Positions 60,801 through 64,000 of a stretch of DNA of 64,000 nucleotides are shown here, piece after piece. Each line of letters starts with the position of its first letter. The stretch's first letter is position 1. The DNA is taken from NCBI RefSeq assembly GCF_024763615.1, contig NC_077222.1:7316001-7380000 (forward strand), written 5' to 3'. A program made the position numbers and the translations under genes. Origin of the DNA: Phlebotomus papatasi (Eukaryota > Arthropoda > Insecta > Diptera > Psychodidae). The notes beneath the pieces were generated by a model that saw only the letters and a program-made list of their open reading frames with translations, was not told the DNA's origin and made no database searches.

Positions 60801-60889
60801 GATAGCGATTCACTTTGCCCAAAATCGTAGCTGCGATAGTGAATTTCGTTACACATTTTTGTCCAAAAATTCCCAGAAATTTTTATCAT
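48721..60889 (-). CDS. ABCC-type full transporter with degenerate ATPase sites
   Basis: Eight exons (60889-60173, optional 60099-60016, 55946-55515, 55451-54321, 54261-53289, 53156-52631, 52569-52389, 48858-48721) give 1393 residues, or 1365 without the optional exon. Layout is a long cytosolic N-terminus with the ABCC lead-in (DSVGWFSNITCSWINRY), TMD1, NBD1, TMD2, NBD2, and no extra N-terminal TMD0. This is closest in form to the short ABCC4/5/11 group. NBD1 keeps Walker A (GPPKSGKS), but the signature is LSVAQ, Walker B is ILLDN, the Q-loop Gln is Glu, and the H-loop His is Gln. NBD2 has lost the P-loop Lys/Ser (GLLMDGSHLL), the Q-loop (SS), the signature (LTADE), Walker B (IVIVEN) and the H-loop His (Thr). 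ATP hydrolysis is therefore unlikely. There are no frameshifts or stops, so I infer a conserved non-catalytic role rather than a pseudogene. Confidence 0.9.
48925..49353. repeat. ~60-75 bp direct repeat flanking the SINE
   Basis: Left copy 48925-49003 and right copy 49292-49353 share 'gagttctttt' then 'gaaactttataacctggaagcatatt.agataactaat'. The left copy has a few extra bases. This is far longer than a normal SINE target duplication. Confidence 0.75.
49001..49290 (-). mobile_element. tRNA-derived SINE, copy 2, with long (AAT)n tail
   Basis: The tRNA-like head is at the right end (minus strand GGGGCACTCAATGGGTCAAG), with a B-box relative at 49235-49225. The body closely matches copy 1. The tail is a (AAT)n run with one GAT interruption at 49001-49048, the longest microsatellite in the window. 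Confidence 0.82.
49445..49952. mobile_element. TTAA-flanked MITE (family C), complete
   Basis: 508 bp with inverted ends CCCTTTAAGGACGA and TCGTCGTTAAAGGG (13 of 14 positions), flanked by TTAA at 49441-49444 and 49953-49956. Its right half matches the window's first 220 bases. Confidence 0.85.
50093..50225 (+). pseudogene. 3' end of a non-LTR retrotransposon (truncated)
   Basis: The frame ending at TAA 50193-50195 reads LERLGIARDYLPKMAEDRE, then AWAANLGVLGPRTR. The 'MAEDREAW' block just before the stop is typical of the C-terminus of insect LINE reverse-transcriptase proteins. It is followed by a short UTR and an imperfect (GAATAAAT)-like tail. The rest of the element is missing (5' truncation). 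Confidence 0.6.
51193..52061. repeat. ~870-bp element with inverted ends (AAGCTGTCTACACAG)
   Basis: The left end AAGCTGTCTACACAGTAAGC resembles the reversed right end AAGCTGGCTAAACACTAGAC. Subterminal 'caatatttgcctacacac' and 'aatatttgcctaaccac' blocks recur. The 91-codon antisense frame at 51353-51628 lies inside and shows no known domain. Confidence 0.5.
52389..52569 (-). CDS. ABC exon: NBD2 helical region and degenerate signature
   Basis: Continues the Q-loop as SIIDPYNERKEEDLMEALR, matching the family 'NLDPF...sDeeiW.AL', then HLTADEKQILCLVKIWL in place of LSvGQrQLLCLARALL. Acceptor ttttctag, donor gtaagt, phase 0 at the 3' end. Confidence 0.92.
52631..53156 (-). CDS. ABC exon: end of TMD2 and start of NBD2 with lost P-loop
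   Basis: Starts ALGFFCTCCLMLLLP (membrane) and includes YGILLYLIIARNF, the coupling region, and the A-loop/beta-strand area. It then reads VNAGEKIGLLMDGSHLLVP where Walker A should be, and IFFGQKDI (family 'I.IDG.DI'). The Q-loop position reads ISSNLQPSSAT instead of IPQdPvLFsGT. Donor gtaaga, phase 2. Confidence 0.92.
53289..54261 (-). CDS. ABC exon: NBD1 tail, linker, first spans of TMD2
   Basis: Begins FLALCGRIYIMEDCSVATEL, which fits the family stretch right after the NBD1 H-loop. A polar linker follows (lacking the usual Glu-Ser-Gly run). After that come TMD2 spans around GSFVLISSFLAILHLLIGG, LWISLISFGFICISFILEL, and the pair LILVATGFLSF / IVIVLLSIGCTWIYIFL. Donor gtaagg, one base of a split codon. 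Confidence 0.93.
54321..55451 (-). CDS. ABC exon: end of TMD1 and NBD1
   Basis: Starts FPLAKISTFHLRKS after acceptor tttctag. Walker A GPPKSGKS is at 54797-54774. The Q-loop reads FFPENCALSLGTL (Glu at about 54671), the signature LSVAQ is at 54515-54501, Walker B is ILLDNPMS (Asp at about 54443), and the H-loop ATQDHN ends the exon. Donor gtaagt, phase 0. Confidence 0.94.
55515..55946 (-). CDS. ABC exon: TMD1 spans 2-4
   Basis: Begins VNASQDQLVNST (two possible N-glycosylation sites in the outer loop), then IGFAVGIALCFFLKTLLLS. The NWINMRTAIRLRTGCLATAF block corresponds to the family's 'alnyRtgvRLRgAiLtmaF'. Two more spans follow. Acceptor cttcctcag, donor gtaata, phase 0 at both ends. Confidence 0.92.
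56448..56662. mobile_element. TA-flanked palindromic MITE (GGGGAAAGTACT ends)
   Basis: 215 bp with inverted ends of about 55 bases each (GGGGAAAGTACTTTCCC ... AGAGTACTTTCCCC), flanked by TA. A matching right end, including the 'gaaggcatgaacgttcgaag' block, is at about 46958-46996. Confidence 0.78.
56690..57283. repeat. Two adjacent GGCACACC-type palindromic MITEs
   Basis: 56690-56951 ends 'aaaggtgtgccggaggcat'. 56992-57283 starts 'gctggcacgccttttcaattg' and ends with its rough inverse, and has an inner AT-rich palindrome. They belong to the family of 28825-29088 and 62202-62467, in two sequence variants. Confidence 0.65.
58095..58617. mobile_element. TTAA-flanked MITE (family A), complete
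   Basis: 523 bp starting CCCATTCC and ending GAATGGG, with exact TTAA at 58091-58094 and 58618-58621. It is uninterrupted and defines the ends of the broken copy at 1505-2567. Confidence 0.83.
58725..59606. repeat. Three more GGCACACC-type MITE copies
   Basis: Approximate copies at 58725-58960, 58975-59223 and 59411-59606. Each ends with a 'ctaaaaggtgtgcc'-like or 'taaaatgtgtgcc'-like terminus and carries a central 'aagaagaagagt' or 'gatttgagtttgaaa' segment as in the related copies. Confidence 0.55.
59707..60015 (-). CDS. Possible alternative terminal exon extension
   Basis: The frame of the optional exon continues for 102 codons (including QTINYFNQKHLYEESSTYN and FYQFIDSPDNNSS) to a stop. 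Minus-strand AATAAA follows at 59700-59695. Inside, acttcatacaacag|GCATCT could serve as an acceptor after a 72-bp intron, which leaves the frame unchanged. No known domain was recognised. It may be a chance open frame, an exon of an unknown product, or an isoform end. Confidence 0.3.
   Translation of the reverse strand, partial: VIKISLSKFIVNMIHCKLIFFIQQASILKMHLQTINYFNQKHLYEESSTYNSIISILLKTFYQFIDSPDNNSSIKVFLVALAQKYDKKQLSSKKLNFTFLKI
60016..60099 (-). CDS. Optional ABC exon 2 (84 nt) or alternative 3' end
   Basis: Flanked by acceptor ctcctag and donor GAG|gtaata, both phase 0, and separated from exon 1 by a 73-bp intron. It encodes NHSILTNQLLMFDYLVKNHTQLGMNESE. The 'LLTNQLL..DYL' look fits the ABCC outer loop after TM1 ('PlLLn.Ll.yv'). 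Skipping it keeps frame. If the donor is ignored, the frame stays open to TAA at 59709-59707 followed at once by AATAAA, giving a truncated product. Confidence 0.5.
60173..60889 (-). CDS. ABC exon 1: N-terminal cytosolic region and first TM span
   Basis: Two in-frame ATGs are possible starts: 60889 (MIKISGNFWTK) and 60856 (MCNEIHYRSYD). Both have A at -3 and I keep the longer. A polar tail of about 95 residues is followed by the ABCC lead-in and FRVALKFCRTRLIF. TM1 (STLFHFLAILVSFLGPILFL) comes next, ending LEEMSKSS before donor gtaagt. The antisense frame at 60455-60760 is a shadow. Confidence 0.9.
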
Positions 60890-61177
60890 TTATCATTTTA
60901 CCTTTTTACAGAGCGATCTGGGGTAAGGGGAATGGTTTCAGTCATGTTGAATAAGAATTTCTTTTCGATTTGCTAAACACTGGAATATTTAGTCGCAATC
61001 TTCAAGTCATTACGCACGAAATGATAACACTTTTATTTGTTTTCTTTTTTTTTCAATAAATACCCATTTCACTTTCCCTGAGACCTTACTCAATGCACTT
61101 TTGAGAAGTAAATTCAACCAAACACTCCTAAAGTCAAACACTGACTAACTGAAGACGAATCAATTAAATTCGGTGCG

Positions 61178-61484
61178 CTTATCAAAAAAAGTTAGTGATA
61201 AGGAGAGATAACGATAAGATACCTCACTGTAAAAATATGCACATTTTCAGATAAATTCTAAGAAAATTTGGAAAATTCAACGTTTAATACACTTTTGCAA
61301 GGGATATTTTGCACAATCCAAGCATTTTATTAATCTCGCGTTTTTTTTATATAACTATCACTTAAAAACTATTGCACTTTATCGCGAGTTCTTCTTGGAC
61401 TAAATTTTCACTACGCGATCAGGAATGGGCGGAATTCGCAGAAAGACTGAATAAGAACCGAAGAAATGTGACAAGTTCTTATCT
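61178..61484. promoter_or_regulatory. Cluster of GATA-factor motifs upstream of the ABC gene
   Basis: WGATAR-type sites occur at 61178-61184 (TGATAAG on minus), 61196-61202 (TGATAAG), 61206-61211 (AGATAA), 61212-61218 (CGATAAG, close variant) and 61478-61484 (AGATAAG on minus). They lie 290-600 bp upstream of the start codon. GATA factors drive midgut and fat-body genes in insects. The regulatory role is inferred. Confidence 0.4.
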
Positions 61485-62201
61485 ATGAACGGCGAATTAT
61501 GAATAACAATAGATTAATTTCAAAGTTTTGCGGTTTAATTTGCAGAATGAAATCCAAGTAAGCAATTTAATAAAAGTTTTTTTTATTAACTGAAATCAAA
61601 GTAAAATTTAAATTTAAATTAAAGCTATACTGAGATTTACACTTTGGTATGATATGAAAGACCATCACGTGATATAGTTAAATTTTTAACATAATAACTT
61701 AGCATGATGATGGTTTACTTAACCGATACATTTATTTTAGAAAAGCCTTCAAATTCGGATTTAAGTCAAATTTGGATTTGATATAAATTTAGATTATACA
61801 CACAGACACAATAATTAAGGTCCGCCTGGGTCCGCCTCTTTCACAAAATTGTTACTTAATTAAAAAAAAAACTAAAAAAAATATAGAATTAAAAAGAAAG
61901 AGAAAGATATAAAAAGTAAAAAACATCAGAGAGAAGCTAAGAAGAAAAGGAAAATAAAGTTCAGTTACGAGAACGTCAAAGAAAAGAAGTTATTTGATCC
62001 AATATAATAATGTTACATTTTTCAAAAAAGAAAAAAATCGACAGCCTGAGCTCTAAAGGGAATTTCTGTATCATTTTAGAATTTTCTTATCTCAAGTATA
62101 TTAAGAATTGAATTAATTCTATTCAAAAATAATTGCAACTTGTTTTTGTGTTGAATTTAGGTTTCATCAATTTTGAAAGAGATTAACAAACTTAGAGCTT
62201 A

Positions 62202-62467
62202 ATGGCTCTGGCACACCTTTTGGATCAGTAAAATTTCATGTAATCGAAATTCTCACATCTCTTTCTTTTTCAAACATTTTGCATATGACTATTTCATTCT
62301 TTCGCACTCGAAATTCGATTGAACTATATTTAATTTGATGTGATGTTCAAAAGAAGAAGAAGAGTCCAAAAGAGTGGGATAGACATACAGAATGTATGAG
62401 AAAGAAAGAGATGTGAGTTTCGATTAAATAAAATTTTACCGATCTAAAAAGTGTGCCGGAGAGCCAT
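62202..62467. mobile_element. GGCACACC-type palindromic MITE
   Basis: 266 bp, starting ATGGCTCTGGCACACC and ending GTGTGCCGGAGAGCCAT, with a central 'aagaagaagagt'. It matches the nested copy at 28825-29088 in length and sequence. Confidence 0.75.
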
Positions 62468-63124
62468 AATTATTGAAATCGTTGCATATAATAGCAAATG
62501 ATGTAACTTGCTGAATTATATACATGCTATATCATTTATAGTTTTTAATAATAAGTCCTTATCAACTGCTCGAACTCCACGAGACAACAGTTTTCACAAT
62601 TATTTTTCAATTTTTCATCATTCTGGTTTCTAAACGGTAAGAGATATTGCCTTCTGGTCTTCGGAGACACCCCCAAAAGTTAACATTCTCTAGTGAACCA
62701 ATTTAACCAAATTTCTCCCATTCCCCATTATCCAACTCCTCCAAAAACATGATTTTTTGACTTATCTCAAAATTGGCACTGTGGATTTCCTTCATTTTTA
62801 AATATTTCGTTCTTCGACACCTTTCACTGAAAAAAATCGCCATTTTGAGTTATTTAAAATCAAAATTCAATCATCCTGGAAGGACCTAATTTTCAATGGA
62901 TTTGGTCAAATTTGAATTCTTTTGAAAGGTCTTGTAATTGTAATTCTAAATCCGACTGCAACGGTCACAAAACGTAGTGTGGGGTCGATCGGTAAAGTAA
63001 AGGTAGGGGAGACCGGGGCAGAATTAGACAGGAAATGAAATTTTTCATTGCGCATAATTTACGCAAAAAATATTTGTAAGGTATCCTCAAGTCGACCGCT
63101 GAAAATATTTATTCAATTTATTTA

Positions 63125-63454
63125 CAGTGCTGTCTCTCTATATGCACACTCTCTATAAATGCACAGCTTTTGTGGCGGTTGCATTCAAAATCAATTTGTT
63201 TACATTTTGACAAAGTAATAAAGACAATTATTTTCTTGGTAACTAATTTTTCTTGTTTTTAATTTTCTTAATTTTATTTTTTCTGTCTCATATTATATTT
63301 AAAATAACACGGGAAATTCTAGAACAATAAAAAAATGATAATTTATTAAAAGAAAGAAAAAAACCGTTGGGAATTTCAAAAAAAGTTGTGCATATTCAGA
63401 GAGAGAACTGTCAAAAAAAAGTACCCAAACTGTGCATATAGCGAGACAGCACTG
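63125..63454. mobile_element. TA-flanked MITE with CAGTGCTGTCTC ends
   Basis: 330 bp, with TIRs CAGTGCTGTCTCTCTATATG and CATATAGCGAGACAGCACTG, and TA on both sides. A second inner inverted pair is 'atgcacactctc' and 'agagagag'. It is mariner-like. Confidence 0.83.
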
Positions 63455-63587
63455 TACATTTACAATAATATTTATCGAATGGTTTAACATCATAGGGTCA
63501 ATTATTTCATAATTAATTCAAATCGGTGGAAATATCATAGAAATTGACCATAAAACACTGAAAAATCATAAAAAGACGGAGCGTTAA

Positions 63588-64000
63588 CCCTCTAACGGGT
63601 AAGACCGCCGCCAGGCGGTCTTCACAAGAATCACATTTACAGCGACAATAAAGGTTTTATTTATTTAAAAGTGCTATAGTGTCCTCGGTAATAGTCTTTA
63701 TAAACATCTCTTGAAAGTTTGAACTCATTTTGACTCTTCGTTTTGTTGCTATTCCCAGTTTTGTGTGACAGGTCAGAGAAAAAGCAACAAAAAATATTTG
63801 TGCAAAAAAACTCATTTCCAATTTCCATAAAAATACCGATTTAAAGTTATCTGACTATAATAAATTTATTTTTTACTGAAAGATATGTCATTCTACTTTG
63901 TATATTTTATTTAAAAAACATTGAAAAAACTAAAAATGTGAATTTTAGAAGCAAAAAGAGCTTCAAAAAATTTTTATATTTTCCACATAGCGCCTAAACT
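63588..64000. repeat. Left end of a TTAA-flanked element running off the window
   Basis: TTAA at 63584-63587 is followed by CCCTCTAACGGG and a strong hairpin AAGACCGCC-GCCA-GGCGGTCTT (63602-63623). The right end is not in the window, so this is an inferred relative of the other TTAA elements. Confidence 0.45.

Larger units (their letters stand above)
60890..64000. other. Upstream region of the ABC gene, no gene seen
   Basis: Holds the presumed ABC promoter with GATA motifs, MITEs at 62202-62467 and 63125-63454, and the left end of a TTAA element at 63588. 62600-62960 is another copy of the AT-rich repeat seen at about 5400, 10500 and 15100. No open frame looks like a gene. Confidence 0.65.

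Noticed and set aside
48721..60889. ABC gene considered as a pseudogene
   Set aside because: No frameshift or internal stop in about 4.2 kb of coding sequence over eight exons, and all splice sites and phases are consistent. Motif loss alone does not make it a pseudogene.

Overview
The window is AT-rich eukaryotic DNA: genes are split by GT-AG introns, some only 60-75 bp and others several kb long, and the introns and intergenic gaps are packed with short non-autonomous transposons. Protein content (ER glucosidase II beta, an ABCC transporter, a tyrosine-rich membrane adaptor) and the mixture of tiny and transposon-swollen introns suggest an insect, most likely a dipteran. I cannot name the genus from sequence alone.

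Three protein-coding genes can be assembled exon by exon with consistent splice phases. (1) Plus strand, 4350-20280: the last three coding exons of glucosidase II subunit beta (coiled coil, two EF-hands, acidic stretch, MRH lectin domain, C-terminal HDEL). Its signal peptide and LDL-receptor-A part lie upstream or in exons I could not find. (2) Minus strand, 48265 down to 27068: a 907-residue protein in six coding exons. It has a 7-residue outside, one membrane span, a CLCC palmitoylation-type motif, and a very long cytoplasmic tail carrying 26 Y-x-x-hydrophobic motifs and a C-terminal PDZ-type ligand. This is the architecture of vertebrate transmembrane adaptors such as LAT and PAG/Cbp. (3) Minus strand, 60889 down to 48721: a full-length ABCC-type transporter (about 1365-1393 residues, seven or eight exons). 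Its frame and splice sites are intact, but nearly all ATPase motifs in both nucleotide-binding domains are altered.

Layout: 1-4349, repeats upstream of the first glucosidase exon seen; 4350-20520, the glucosidase II beta exons with a 10.9 kb and a 3.8 kb intron; 20520-27020, repeat-rich gap between two convergent genes; 27020-48267, the adaptor gene; 48721-60889, the ABC gene, whose 3' end is only about 450 bp upstream of the adaptor start codon on the same strand; 60890-64000, upstream of the ABC gene, with a cluster of GATA-factor motifs and more MITEs.

The non-coding part is a good record of nested DNA transposons. It includes two 268-bp hAT-type MITEs with perfect 8-bp target duplications, several families flanked by TTAA (piggyBac-like), TA-flanked mariner-like MITEs, a TTA-flanked palindrome, two copies of one tRNA-derived SINE, a LINE tail, a hammerhead-like palindrome of Penelope type, a trimeric higher-order tandem repeat, and a 1.5 kb inverted minisatellite that could fold into a long hairpin. 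The three genes have no obvious shared pathway. The adaptor suggests tyrosine-kinase signalling at membranes, and the ABC protein looks like a non-catalytic or regulatory derivative of the MRP family.
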